Assembly (NCBI GenBank): GCA_963805915.1
Contig: CAWDWD010000010.1
Coordinates: 124,001-188,000 of the forward strand
Direction of reading: 5' to 3'
Length of the DNA: 64,000 bases
DNA from: JAEULH01 sp963805915
GTDB taxonomy: Bacteria; Pseudomonadota; Alphaproteobacteria; Rhodospirillales; Defluviicoccaceae
Position numbers and translations under genes: made by a program. Below, piece after piece: positions 8,924 through 18,022 of this stretch; within the stretch, counting starts at the first letter, position 1; the number at the start of each line of letters is the position of its first letter. The notes beneath the pieces are model-generated. The model had not been told where the DNA came from, made no database searches, and saw only the letters and a list, made by a program, of their open reading frames with translations.

Positions 8924-10771
8924 CTACAAGCGGGACAGCTCCAACCTCTCGACGTCGCCAGCGCGCACTCGCTTGAGCCTCTCCTCCGTCTCGGTTGCAG
9001 CCTCCTTATGGTTTTGCGCTTGCTGAGCCTTCTGCAGTCCGTATAGTGACCACGCGTCGTTCGGGAACCGCTCCAGCGCCGCTTCGAACGCCCTCTCAGC
9101 CTCGGCCGGCCGGCCCGCCTGCAGCAGCGCCGCACCCAGCGAGCGGTGGACCGGGTAGTACCAATACGGCGGTTCCAGGTAAGGAAGAGAATCCTGAATA
9201 GCCACCGCCTCCTCGAACGCTCCCACGGCACCCTGATGATCACCGGCTGCTTGACGAACGCGGCCGTCGATGACTTGACCAGCAAGATCTAGAAGCTCGG
9301 GCGCTGGCACGCCCCCGTCGGCCATGCTTGTCCAGTCGACAGCCTCTTTCATGGCGTCGATGGCGTCCGCCTCAACCTTGGCCGCATACGCATCTCCCTG
9401 TGCCACAAGAGCGACAGCGCGGGCATAGTGCCACATGGCCTTGACGTAGGGCAGCGCGTCACCAGGATCGCTCAGGGCCAGGACTGTCTCCAGCCCGCTG
9501 AACTGGGCGTGCGCCAAGTAGGGCGCCGCGTCGATGAGCTGAACCCACGGCAGCATCGCCGAAACCTCATCGACGGTCGTTTCCGGCAATTTTTCTGCCG
9601 TCGCAACCGCCGTCGCTCCATCTCCCGCCATACGCGCCGATTCGAGCAGGAAGTGTAGATTGTGCGGATAATACGTGTATGGATAGAGCCCATCCGGTGA
9701 AACCTGGGCCATGTAGGCCTCGTCGGCGGCAACGGCATCCCGATTGGTCGCGATCGAATCCTGGAGCCGCCCAATTCGGAAGTAGATGTGAGACGGCATG
9801 TGAACGATGTGGCCGGCGCCAGGAATTTCCGCCGCCAGATGATCGGCATACGGCTCCGCACGCTCCGGCGTTTTCGAGGCTTCCACCGCATGAATGTAGA
9901 GGTGGATCGCGTAAGGATGCCGCGGTTCCAAGGCGAGGGCCGTTTCCAGCGTCTTAACCAAATCTGCTACGGCCGGCTTCAGGGTTTTGCCGTCTTGCTC
10001 CCAGTAGTCCCACGGCGAGATGTTCATCAGCGCGTCTGCATAGAGGGATTGGACGGTCGGACTGTCGGCATAGTCCCCGGCAACCTTCGCCATGGACTCG
10101 GCGTAGGCCTGATTCAGGACGGCACGGTCGTGGTCAGGATCGGCCGCGTACCGGGCGTCCAGTGCCTCGATCAAGGCCTGCTCCAGGGGGCCGGTGCTGG
10201 CACGCATCGCCATCGCACGGTCTGCGGCCTCTCGGGCCCGGCCTATGGCCGCCGGGTCCATGGGCGCGTTGATGTTGGGCCCGAGAACGTAGGCCTGCCC
10301 CCAGGCGCACATGGCGCAAGCCGGATCCAGCTGCTCGGCGTAGTGGAAGGCCCGGAGTGCTTCCGGGTGGTTAAACGCGTATGCAAGTCTCAAGCCTTGA
10401 TCGAAATAGTGCTGCGCCTTGTCGCTTGTTGTGGTGACCGGAAAGGAGTCGTCGCCAAGGTTATCGAATAGCGGCGGCATTTCTGCGCCATAGGCAGCCG
10501 TCTGGTCCTGAGACGCTTTCGCGAGCTGAAGCCGGCGCTCGAAACCGGCCATATCTTTGTTGGCCGGTTTGCCGCAAACAGCTGCCAACAGATGTGCCGG
10601 GATCAGGGTTCCGGTTGCCGTTCCATCGGCGGCTGACCTTGGCGCCGAACTCGCGGCCGAAACCACCGGGCTCGCCGGACCGTGTGCGCTCGCATCTTCA
10701 GGCACAAACGCCAGCGAGGCGAATAAGGCCGTGCTCAGCATGAGCACGTTCCTCGAATTCTGGCGAATCAT
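8924..10771 (-). CDS. Exported tetratricopeptide-repeat protein, 615 aa
   Basis: N-terminal Sec signal (about 1-29: basic start, hydrophobic VLMLSTALFASLAF core, DASAH cleavage region). The mature protein is helical with TPR-like units, for example ALRAFHYAEQLDPACAMCAWG near 145 and a run of clear TPR motifs around 520-590 (GALLQAGRPAEAERAFEAAL). A CxxC pair and GPNINAPMD follow the first repeat, as in a widespread uncharacterised family of secreted TPR proteins. A strong GGGAGG site lies 10-14 nt before the ATG. GC content is normal, so it may be resident rather than part of the island. Confidence 0.8.
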   Translation of the reverse strand: MIRQNSRNVLMLSTALFASLAFVPEDASAHGPASPVVSAASSAPRSAADGTATGTLIPAHLLAAVCGKPANKDMAGFERRLQLAKASQDQTAAYGAEMPPLFDNLGDDSFPVTTTSDKAQHYFDQGLRLAYAFNHPEALRAFHYAEQLDPACAMCAWGQAYVLGPNINAPMDPAAIGRAREAADRAMAMRASTGPLEQALIEALDARYAADPDHDRAVLNQAYAESMAKVAGDYADSPTVQSLYADALMNISPWDYWEQDGKTLKPAVADLVKTLETALALEPRHPYAIHLYIHAVEASKTPERAEPYADHLAAEIPGAGHIVHMPSHIYFRIGRLQDSIATNRDAVAADEAYMAQVSPDGLYPYTYYPHNLHFLLESARMAGDGATAVATAEKLPETTVDEVSAMLPWVQLIDAAPYLAHAQFSGLETVLALSDPGDALPYVKAMWHYARAVALVAQGDAYAAKVEADAIDAMKEAVDWTSMADGGVPAPELLDLAGQVIDGRVRQAAGDHQGAVGAFEEAVAIQDSLPYLEPPYWYYPVHRSLGAALLQAGRPAEAERAFEAALERFPNDAWSLYGLQKAQQAQNHKEAATETEERLKRVRAGDVERLELSRL

Positions 10772-10798
10772 GGTGTTTTCCTCCCCTTCAGAGCCCTA

Positions 10799-10835
10799 CA
10801 TGAAACGCCCGATCGCGGCGACAGGGCGTTTCATG
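10799..10835. promoter_or_regulatory. Inverted repeat upstream of the TPR gene
   Basis: Perfect 12-bp arms CATGAAACGCCC (10799-10810) and GGGCGTTTCATG (10824-10835) with a 13-nt loop, 28 bp upstream of the TPR start codon. It would form an mRNA leader hairpin or serve as a dimeric operator. There is no T-tract, so it is not a simple terminator. Confidence 0.5.
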
Positions 10836-11029
10836 CAGGGCGCGCCGTTCCTCTGCAGATACGGCCCGGGTGGAGGGTTGTTCCCCTACTTCACCTCGAA
10901 CAAATTCTAACACAGATTATCAGTCGTATTACACAGGACCTCGTTCCTGCACGGCTGAGCGTGCCGCTTGGCCCGCGCGAGTCGTCCGCTCCTGGTAGGG
11001 CGAGCCTCTATCATCATCGCCGGGCAGCT

Positions 11030-11791
11030 CCGCTGTCGCGGCGCCGGCCCGGCCCCATGGGGCCCTACGACGACGCAACGCTGGTGGAGCACACGATCGC
11101 CTAGAATTCACCGGCGAGGGTTACCGCAAGATCCGCGTAAGGCTGTGCTCCGGGATCCGCAGCTCGCCCGGACGCATCCGGCGGCTGATGCGGGAGAATG
11201 GGTTGTTGGCCACACCGGGTCAGCAAGCGGCCGGAGAAGACGCACGACGGCACCATCATCACCGACGCCGTGGACGTCCTGTGGGGCACCGACATGACCC
11301 AGACCATCACCGTGGCAGACGGCGTGGCCCATGTCTTCGTCGCCGTCGATCACTGCAACAGCGAATGCGTCGGCATCCACGCCGACAAAAGCGCCAACCG
11401 CTTCCAGGCCTTGGAACCGGTGCGCCAAGGCGTGCGCCAGCACTTCGCCGCCATCGGCAAGAAAGTCGCCGCCGGCCTCAAGCTCCGCCACGACCATGGC
11501 TCGAACTACATGTCCAATGACTTCCAGAGCGAGATCGCCTTCCTCGGCATCGAGGCCTCGCCGTCCTTCGTGCGCGAGCCGGAGGGCAACGGCGTCGCCG
11601 AGCGTTTCATCCGGACGCTGAAGGAAAACCTGCTCTGGGTCCGCCACTTCGAGACCATCGAGGAGCTGCGCCTGGCGTTGCTCGACTTCGCCGCCTGGTA
11701 CAATACCCACTGGCTGGTCGCCCGCCATGGCCACCGGACACCCGCCCAGGTCAGGGCCGACCAGCAGCAGCCCATGGATCGGGCCGCATGA
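11030..11791 (+). pseudogene. IS3-family transposase (OrfB) remnant
   Basis: The long 3' frame (11198-11791) is the DDE integrase core: WGTDMTQT near the first Asp, DHGSNYM with the second, and EGNGVAERFIRTLKENL with the catalytic Glu, then a YNTHWLVARHGHRTPAQ tail. Upstream pieces of the same protein are scattered: GPYDDATLVEHTIA ends at a TAG (11102-11104), and GEGYRKIRVRL to RENGLLA lies in another frame ending near 11210. No OrfA and no terminal inverted repeats could be identified, so this is a degraded copy and not an active element. Confidence 0.75.
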
Positions 11792-11893
11792 CCGTCGCAG
11801 ACGCTTGTCTCATAACCGTGGCGCAGTACACTTTGCCCAGGCAAGGCGCTCTTCGGCAAGGTATACAGAAAGAAGACGGTGAAGGCGGTCGGT

Positions 11894-11992
11894 TCAGCCG
11901 GTGATGAGCAGGCTGACCAGCACGCGGACCAGCAGGACCATCCAGACGGCGAGGCAGACAAAGGCCGCGCCGAGAATGACCTTTTTTGTCAT
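11894..11992 (-). CDS. Possible 32-aa single-span membrane peptide
   Basis: A short frame downstream of valS starts MTKKVILGAAF and is almost entirely one hydrophobic helix ending VSLLITG. The composition (basic N-terminus, Val/Leu-rich span, one internal Arg) looks like a real small membrane protein. There is no good Shine-Dalgarno and the family is unknown to me, so this remains a suggestion. Confidence 0.3.
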   Translation of the reverse strand: MTKKVILGAAFVCLAVWMVLLVRVLVSLLITG

Positions 11993-12023
11993 GAGGGGGA
12001 GAAGGCGGGTTGGCGGGCGCATT

Positions 12024-14693
12024 CTAGAGTTCCGCCAGCCGCCGCGCCGCGTCGCCGAGCTTGGCCATGGCGTGGGCCGCGGCCTGCAGACGCTCGCGCT
12101 CGGTGGCGACCACCGCGGCCGGCGCCTTGGCGAGGAAACCGGGATTGGCGAGCTTCTTGTTGAGCCGGGCGATTTCCGCTTCGAGCTGGCCGAGTTCCTT
12201 GGCCAGCCTCGCTTTCTCGGCGGCGACGTCGATGATCTCGGCGAGCGGCAGGATCACGCCGGTACCCTCGAACACCGCCTGCACCGCGCCCTTCGGCGCC
12301 TCGCCGTCAAGCATCGCGAGCTCGCTCAGCCGGGCAAGGCTCTCGACCAGCCGGCCGTGGCTCCTGAGCCGCTCGCTCACGCGCGGGTCGGTATCGCGCA
12401 GCAGCAGCGGGATCTTCGCGCCCGGAGGGACATTGCTGTCCGCGCGCATCGCCCGAACCGTCGTGATCAGGCCGAGCACCCAATCGATCTCGGCCTCGGC
12501 CTCGGCATCTACCGTTAGATCCGCCGCGACCGGCCAGGCCTGGTCGACCAGCAGCGCACCGCCGCGCGGCGCCATTTGCGCAAACAGCTCCTCGGTGACG
12601 AACGGCATGACCGGGTGGAGCAGGAGCAAGATCCGGTCGAACGCCCAGCCGGCGACGGCGCGGGTTTCGGCCTGCGCCGAGGCGCTGCCGCCGAGCAGCA
12701 TCGGCTTGGCGAACTCCAGGTACCAATCGCAAAAATTCGCCCAGACGAAGTGGTAAAGGCCATTGGCGTAGTCGTTGAACCGGTAGGCGGCGAGTGCTCC
12801 GGTCGCCTCGTCGATGGTTCGCGCCAGCTTGGCGACCAGCCAGCGGTTGACCGGCTCGCTCGCCGCGGCCGGATCGAAACCGCGCACCGGCTGGGCTCCG
12901 TTCATTTGGCAAAAGCGCGCGGCGTTCCACAGCTTGGTGCAGAAGTTGCGATAGCCCTCGACCCGGCTTTCCGACATCCGCACGTCGCGGCCCTGGACCG
13001 CCAGCGCGCTCAAGGTGAAGCGCAGCGCATCGGCGCCGAAGCGCTCGATCAGTTCGAGGGGATCGATCACGTTCCCCTTCGATTTCGACATCTTCTGGCC
13101 CTTTTCGTCGCGGACCAGGGCATGGATGTAGACGTTGCGGAACGGGACCTCGTCCATGAAATGCAGGCCCATCATCATCATCCGGGCGACCCAGAAGAAG
13201 ATGATGTCGAAGCCGGTGACGAGCACGTCGGTCGGATAGTGGCGGGCGAGTTCCGCCGTCCGGTCCGGCCAGCCCAGCGTCGAGAACGGCCACAGCGCCG
13301 ACGAAAACCAGGTGTCGAGAACATCCTCGTCGCGTATGAGCGCGGTCGGTTCGCCATAATGCGCATCGGCCGCGGCCAGCGCCTCGGCTTCGCTTTCCTC
13401 GACGAAGATCGCGCCGTCCGGCCCGTACCACGCCGGGATCTGGTGGCCCCACCAGATCTGGCGCGAGATGCACCACGGCTGGATGTTTCGCATCCACTCG
13501 TAGTAGGTCTTGGTCCACTGCTCAGGCACGAACCGGGTCCTGCCGGTCTCGACCGCGGCAATGGCCGGACCGGCGAGCGTGCCCGCGTCGACGAACCACT
13601 GGTCCATCAGCCACGGCTCGACGACGACGCCGGAGCGATCGCCGTACGGCAGCGTCATCGGATGGTCCTCGATGCGCTCGACCAGGCCCAGGCCCTGCAT
13701 CTCGGCGACGATGGCGGCGCGCGCCTCGTAGCGGTCGAGGCCGCGATAGCGCTCGGGCGCGTTCTCGTTCATGCACGCCCGGGCGTCGAGAACGTTGATC
13801 ATGTCCAGGCCATGCCGGCGGCCGACCTCGAAGTCGTTGAAGTCGTGGGCGGGCGTGATCTTGACCGCGCCGGTGCCCTTCTCGGGGTCGGCATGATGAT
13901 CGGCGACGATCGGGATCGGCCGCTCGACGATGGGCAGAACGCAGTGCCGGCCGACCAGTTCGGCGTAGCGCTCGTCGTCGGGGTGGACCGCGACGGCGGT
14001 GTCGCCGAGCATCGTTTCGGGCCGCGTCGTCGCGACGCAAATGAACCGCCCCGGCTGGTCCTGGACGGGATACTTGAAGGTCCACAGCTTGCCGGCCTCG
14101 TCGCGCTGCTCGACCTCCAGGTCGCTGATGGCGGTGTGCAGCAGCGGATCCCAGTTGACCAGCCGCTTGTCGCGATAGATCAGGCCTTGCTTGTGCAGGG
14201 TGACGAAGACCCGGCGGACCGCGGCCGACAGGCCCTCGTCCATGGTGAAGCGTTCGCGCGACCAGTCACACGAGGCGCCGAGCCGGTGGAGCTGGCCGAT
14301 GATGGTCCCGCCGGACTCCGCCTTCCACTTCCAGATCCGCTCGATGAACGCGGCGCGGCCGAGATCGTGGCGGCCGAGGCCCTCGCGTTCGAGTTGGCGC
14401 TCGACGACCATCTGGGTGGCGATCCCGGCGTGATCGGTGCCCGGCTGCCACAAGACGTCATGACCGGTCATCCGCGCCTGGCGGACCATGATGTCCTGCA
14501 ACGTGTTGTTAAGGGCGTGGCCCATGTGCAGGCTGCCGGTGACATTCGGCGGCGGGATGACGATGGTGAACGGCGGCGCGTTTGCGGCCCGTGTCCCGGC
14601 GGTCGTCCGGCCGCGCGCGAAGGCGCCGGCGCGTTGCCAGACGTCATACCATTTGTTTTCGATGTCGGCGGGTTTGTAGGTCGGTTCGAGCAT
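12024..14693 (-). CDS. valS: Valyl-tRNA synthetase
   Basis: Class Ia synthetase charging tRNA-Val, about 889 aa, normal for the family. The HIGH-type motif is PPNVTGSLHMGHAL near residue 50-60 and the second signature is KMSKSKGN. The insertion containing the CP1 editing domain lies between them, and the C-terminus is a charged coiled coil (ARLAKELGQLEAEIARLNKK). The ATG at 14693 has CGGAG five bases upstream; an in-frame GTG at 14699 is the alternative. Sits after popZ on the same strand, a common alphaproteobacterial order. Confidence 0.97.
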   Translation of the reverse strand: MLEPTYKPADIENKWYDVWQRAGAFARGRTTAGTRAANAPPFTIVIPPPNVTGSLHMGHALNNTLQDIMVRQARMTGHDVLWQPGTDHAGIATQMVVERQLEREGLGRHDLGRAAFIERIWKWKAESGGTIIGQLHRLGASCDWSRERFTMDEGLSAAVRRVFVTLHKQGLIYRDKRLVNWDPLLHTAISDLEVEQRDEAGKLWTFKYPVQDQPGRFICVATTRPETMLGDTAVAVHPDDERYAELVGRHCVLPIVERPIPIVADHHADPEKGTGAVKITPAHDFNDFEVGRRHGLDMINVLDARACMNENAPERYRGLDRYEARAAIVAEMQGLGLVERIEDHPMTLPYGDRSGVVVEPWLMDQWFVDAGTLAGPAIAAVETGRTRFVPEQWTKTYYEWMRNIQPWCISRQIWWGHQIPAWYGPDGAIFVEESEAEALAAADAHYGEPTALIRDEDVLDTWFSSALWPFSTLGWPDRTAELARHYPTDVLVTGFDIIFFWVARMMMMGLHFMDEVPFRNVYIHALVRDEKGQKMSKSKGNVIDPLELIERFGADALRFTLSALAVQGRDVRMSESRVEGYRNFCTKLWNAARFCQMNGAQPVRGFDPAAASEPVNRWLVAKLARTIDEATGALAAYRFNDYANGLYHFVWANFCDWYLEFAKPMLLGGSASAQAETRAVAGWAFDRILLLLHPVMPFVTEELFAQMAPRGGALLVDQAWPVAADLTVDAEAEAEIDWVLGLITTVRAMRADSNVPPGAKIPLLLRDTDPRVSERLRSHGRLVESLARLSELAMLDGEAPKGAVQAVFEGTGVILPLAEIIDVAAEKARLAKELGQLEAEIARLNKKLANPGFLAKAPAAVVATERERLQAAAHAMAKLGDAARRLAEL

Positions 14694-14838
14694 CGCCACT
14701 CCGCCGGGCGCCGATGCGGCGCGGCCCGGACCCAGATGTGTTCAGAAGGGCCTTGTTAACGGGCGAGCGGGCGAGCGGTCAACGATCGTTCGTGAAAGGA
14801 AGAGAGCGGCGCACCGGCGTGCGCTATTTCGCCGCCGG

Positions 14839-15453
14839 CTAAAGGCGCTCCGCCCGGTTGACCATGTAGTCGATTTCCTTTTTGACGAGGCGCTCGATCA
14901 GATACGGCAGGTTACGGTCGAGCCACTCCTTCAGCATGGGCCGGAGCATTTCGCGGACCAGCCCCTCGATCGTCATGTCGCGGCCGCCGATGGCGATATC
15001 GCGCCGATCGAGGATGGCCTTGGCCAGTTGGGACAGCACGTCGCTCGAGGCGTTCGACGTCGCGCGCGACAGCACCTGGCGCTCCGGCGGAAGGCGCATC
15101 TCCGCCGTCAGGTGAAACACGTTGTCGCGCGCCGAGGGTGGCGACGGCGGCGGCGCATCGCCTTCGTCCTGCTCGGCGAACCCGATCTCCTCGTCGCGCT
15201 CGTCGCCCGGGGAAGGCGCTTCGGGCTTCGCCGCCGGCGGCGCCAAGGGCTCATCGGCGGACAGGTCCGCGGCGGGAGCGGGCACGGCTTTCGCCTTAAG
15301 CGGCTGTTCTCTGGCCGGGGCCGGCGTGAACGGCGGGGCCTCGGCTTCGGCTTCCTCTCCGTCGTCGGACAGGATCCGTCGGATCGACGACAGGATATCC
15401 TCCATCGACGGCTCCGGCGGAGCCGATTTGGTTGCGTCTGATGCGTTGCTCAT
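14839..15453 (-). CDS. popZ: Polar organizing protein PopZ (DUF2497)
   Basis: 204 aa with the three-part PopZ layout: a short N-terminal helix EPSMEDILSSIRRIL, a long Pro/Glu/Ala-rich disordered linker (about 30-110), and a C-terminal oligomerisation region containing VREMLRPMLKEWLDRNLP. PopZ forms a polar matrix that anchors the ParB-origin complex and cell-cycle regulators. Position between tolC and valS supports the call. The ATG at 15453 has no strong ribosome site. Confidence 0.92.
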   Translation of the reverse strand: MSNASDATKSAPPEPSMEDILSSIRRILSDDGEEAEAEAPPFTPAPAREQPLKAKAVPAPAADLSADEPLAPPAAKPEAPSPGDERDEEIGFAEQDEGDAPPPSPPSARDNVFHLTAEMRLPPERQVLSRATSNASSDVLSQLAKAILDRRDIAIGGRDMTIEGLVREMLRPMLKEWLDRNLPYLIERLVKKEIDYMVNRAERL

Positions 15454-15558
15454 GGTCTTGCGTCCGGTTGCAGTTGCCGGTTCGGCTACTCTACCGTAAA
15501 TGGCAGCGTGACGCCAGAGTAAGCCTTACCCGCCCGTTACCCGTCCGCTGGCGCGTGT

Positions 15559-16953
15559 TCATTCGTTTCGCGGGAAGCGGTCGTTGATCCCGCCGGGGCT
15601 GTCGCCGCCGAACCAGCGGTTGCGGACGGCGTCATAATGCTTGGTCGGATCGTAGAAGTCGACGTCAAGGCCGATACGTTGGGCGGTCAGCTCGCCAAGC
15701 GCCGTTTTGAGGTTGTACATCGCGATGACTTCATCGCGCTGGGCGCGGACCAGATTGACCTGCGAATCGACCAGTTCCTGCTCGGCGTCGAGAACGTCGA
15801 GCACCGTCCGAGCGCCGACCTCGGCTTCACGCTGGACACCTTCCAAGGCAACCTCGTTGGCCTGGACCGCCGTGCGGAACGAGTTCAGCGCCGCCCTCGC
15901 CGTCTCCAAATCGTTCCATGCGCTGGTTGCCAATTCGACGGCGTCTTGACGCGTCTGGTCGAGGCGCTTGCGGTTTTCGGCGACATTCTGCTTCGACTGC
16001 CGGATCCGTGAATAGACCGCGCCGGACTGGTAGAGGGGCACGTCCAGATTGATCAGGGCTTGGTACGTGCTGGTCCTTGCGCCCTCGAATGTTCGCTCCC
16101 AGTCGCGCTGGGCCGTGCCGGTCAGGCGCAGCGACGGGTAAAGTTCGCCGCGCACCTGATCGACGCTATCGAGCGACGAACGTTCGGTGAATTCGGCCGC
16201 AATGATATCGGGGTTCTGGTCTTTCGCCGCGGCGATGGCACGGCCGAGATCGGCCGGAAGGTTGGTCGGGACCGGCGGTCGGACGAGGACCCCGGGAACC
16301 TCGCCAACGACATTGCGGTAGGCCGCGCGCGAGCGCTCAAGCGATCCCTCCGCGCCGATCCGGCTGGCGGTTGCTCCGGCCAATCTGGCCTCGGCCTGGA
16401 ATACGTCCGTGCGGGTAACCTCACCGACCTGGAAACGGTCGCGCGTCGCGGTCAACTGCCGGCCGAGACGCTGTTCGTTGCGGATCTGCAGCTCGAGCAC
16501 CGCCTGGTCGCGGTAGACATCCGTGTAGGCGGCGACCGCGTTCAGCAGCACGTTCTGTTCAACGGAGTCGAGTTGCGCCCGGCCGGCGCGCACCGTGTTC
16601 TCGGCCGCCTGCGTCTGGGCGACCGTCTGCCCGCCGCGAAACAGCGGCTGGTTGATCTGGGCGCCATAAGTTCGCGGTGTTATATTCTGGGTGCCCGAGC
16701 CGAGGTCGGTGCGCCCTCTGCTCTCGATCGCGCCTTTGCCGACGCTGCCGTAGGCGTCGACCGTCGGCCGCCAGTTTGACAGCGCCTGCGGGACCTGCTC
16801 GTCGATCGCGCGCAAGCGGGCGCGCTCGGCGGCCAAGCGCGGATTGCTCCGGTAGGCCGCCGCCAAGGCCTCTGCCAGGGTCTGCGCCGATGCGGCCGGT
16901 GGCCAAACCGCGGCCAGTGTAGCGCTCAACAGCAAGGCAAGGGAAAGGCGCAT
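15559..16953 (-). CDS. tolC: TolC-family outer-membrane efflux protein
   Basis: 464 aa with a signal peptide cleaved near AASAQT and the two-fold OEP repeat, each half rich in coiled coil. It begins with TLAEALAAAYRSNPRLAAERA, the typical helix start of TolC proteins. It would form the trimeric exit duct for type I secretion and RND or MFS pumps. No partner pump is adjacent; the PCMT-like gene upstream and popZ downstream are usual neighbours in this class. Confidence 0.93.
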   Translation of the reverse strand: MRLSLALLLSATLAAVWPPAASAQTLAEALAAAYRSNPRLAAERARLRAIDEQVPQALSNWRPTVDAYGSVGKGAIESRGRTDLGSGTQNITPRTYGAQINQPLFRGGQTVAQTQAAENTVRAGRAQLDSVEQNVLLNAVAAYTDVYRDQAVLELQIRNEQRLGRQLTATRDRFQVGEVTRTDVFQAEARLAGATASRIGAEGSLERSRAAYRNVVGEVPGVLVRPPVPTNLPADLGRAIAAAKDQNPDIIAAEFTERSSLDSVDQVRGELYPSLRLTGTAQRDWERTFEGARTSTYQALINLDVPLYQSGAVYSRIRQSKQNVAENRKRLDQTRQDAVELATSAWNDLETARAALNSFRTAVQANEVALEGVQREAEVGARTVLDVLDAEQELVDSQVNLVRAQRDEVIAMYNLKTALGELTAQRIGLDVDFYDPTKHYDAVRNRWFGGDSPGGINDRFPRNE

Positions 16954-17070
16954 CGGTGTACCGTGATCATCCCGAACTTAAGCGTCGAACCGGCAGTCGC
17001 CGCGTTATCGGCCCCGACCAAGAGCAGGCGCGCAACGAAGATTAGGTCACGATCCGCGTTGCCGGCGCAA

Positions 17071-17724
17071 TCAAAAGGTGAAGGTTTCCTCGGGCTCGAA
17101 ACCGGGGAGGTACGGCGTCGCGGCGTCGAAGACCTCGCGGCGCGACAAGGCGTTCGCTGTCTTGAGGAACAAGGTTACCTTGCCCATTCCCCGCTTGCCG
17201 CGGACGATCGCGACCATCCGGCCCCCGACCGCGAGTTGCGCCGCGACGGCGTCGGGAACCGACGAGACCGCGCCGCAAAAAATGATGACATCGTATGGCG
17301 CCTGCTTGGCGTAGCCCTGACGCGGCGATGCCTGGACCACGGCGACGGTGTTCATGCCAAGATCGGCCAGCAGTGCGCTCGACCGGTCGGCGAGTTCGGG
17401 ATCTTCCTCCAACGCGACCACCGCGCTGGCCATCGGCGCGATCAATGCCGGCACATATCCACTGGCGCTGCCGATCGCCAGGACGACGTCATCACTGTTG
17501 ATCTCCGCGGCTTGCAGTAGCAGCGCCGCGGCAAGCGGCTCGATCAGGTAGCGGCCATTGCCTAACGGAATGTCCTCATCGGCGTAGGCGATACCTCGCA
17601 GCGACACGGGCGCGAATCGCTCACGCGGGAGTTCGTTCATGGCGGCGATGATCAGCGGATCGCGGACCCGATTGGTCCGGATCTGATTGTCAACCATGCT
17701 TCGCCGTGCCGCGGCGTAGTCCAT
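17071..17724 (-). CDS. Protein-L-isoaspartate O-methyltransferase-like protein
   Basis: 217 aa with the PCMT fold: an N-terminal helix region with MVDNQIRTNRVRD, then a Rossmann SAM-binding core. Motif I reads VLAIGSASGYVPAL, differing from the usual VLEIGTGSGY by loss of the acidic residue, so isoaspartyl repair activity is uncertain. The conserved PYD...FCGAV and GGRMVAI segments follow. The ATG at 17724 has GGAAG 7 nt upstream. The gene precedes tolC on the same strand, 117 bp away, a known arrangement of unexplained meaning. Confidence 0.8.
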   Translation of the reverse strand: MDYAAARRSMVDNQIRTNRVRDPLIIAAMNELPRERFAPVSLRGIAYADEDIPLGNGRYLIEPLAAALLLQAAEINSDDVVLAIGSASGYVPALIAPMASAVVALEEDPELADRSSALLADLGMNTVAVVQASPRQGYAKQAPYDVIIFCGAVSSVPDAVAAQLAVGGRMVAIVRGKRGMGKVTLFLKTANALSRREVFDAATPYLPGFEPEETFTF

Positions 17725-18022
17725 CGTTCGTCTTCCATCAATGTGTCGTGCGCGACTTCGCGAGGTTCAGATAAAGCGCGGCAGTTATAAAAGTTTGCCG
17801 CTGCCGGCACAATGGGGCCACGCCGGCTCGTTGTCCACGTCCTCCTCCACCCCGTCCCCCTCCAACACGCCCCCTTTCATCACGGGCGAGACGGCGTTCA
17901 CCGTGCTCGGCCGCGTTCCGGCGCTCGGACCGCCAAGGGTTCATAAGCTTTCCCTAAATCTCGGATCGTGTTTAAATTGCGCTCCCGCCCCCCAGGTTCA
18001 ACCACTGGGACACTGATCAGTC

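Noticed and set aside
11030..11791. Active insertion sequence
   Set aside because: The transposase has a stop at 11102 and a frame break near 11210, no OrfA and no recognisable terminal inverted repeats.
12576..14759. 727-codon plus-strand open frame opposite valS
   Set aside because: valS on the minus strand is beyond doubt; the antisense frame has no motifs and is a high-GC codon-bias shadow. The same applies to the plus-strand frame 1649-3184 opposite the GGDEF/EAL gene and the minus-strand frame 23667-25775 opposite mmdA.
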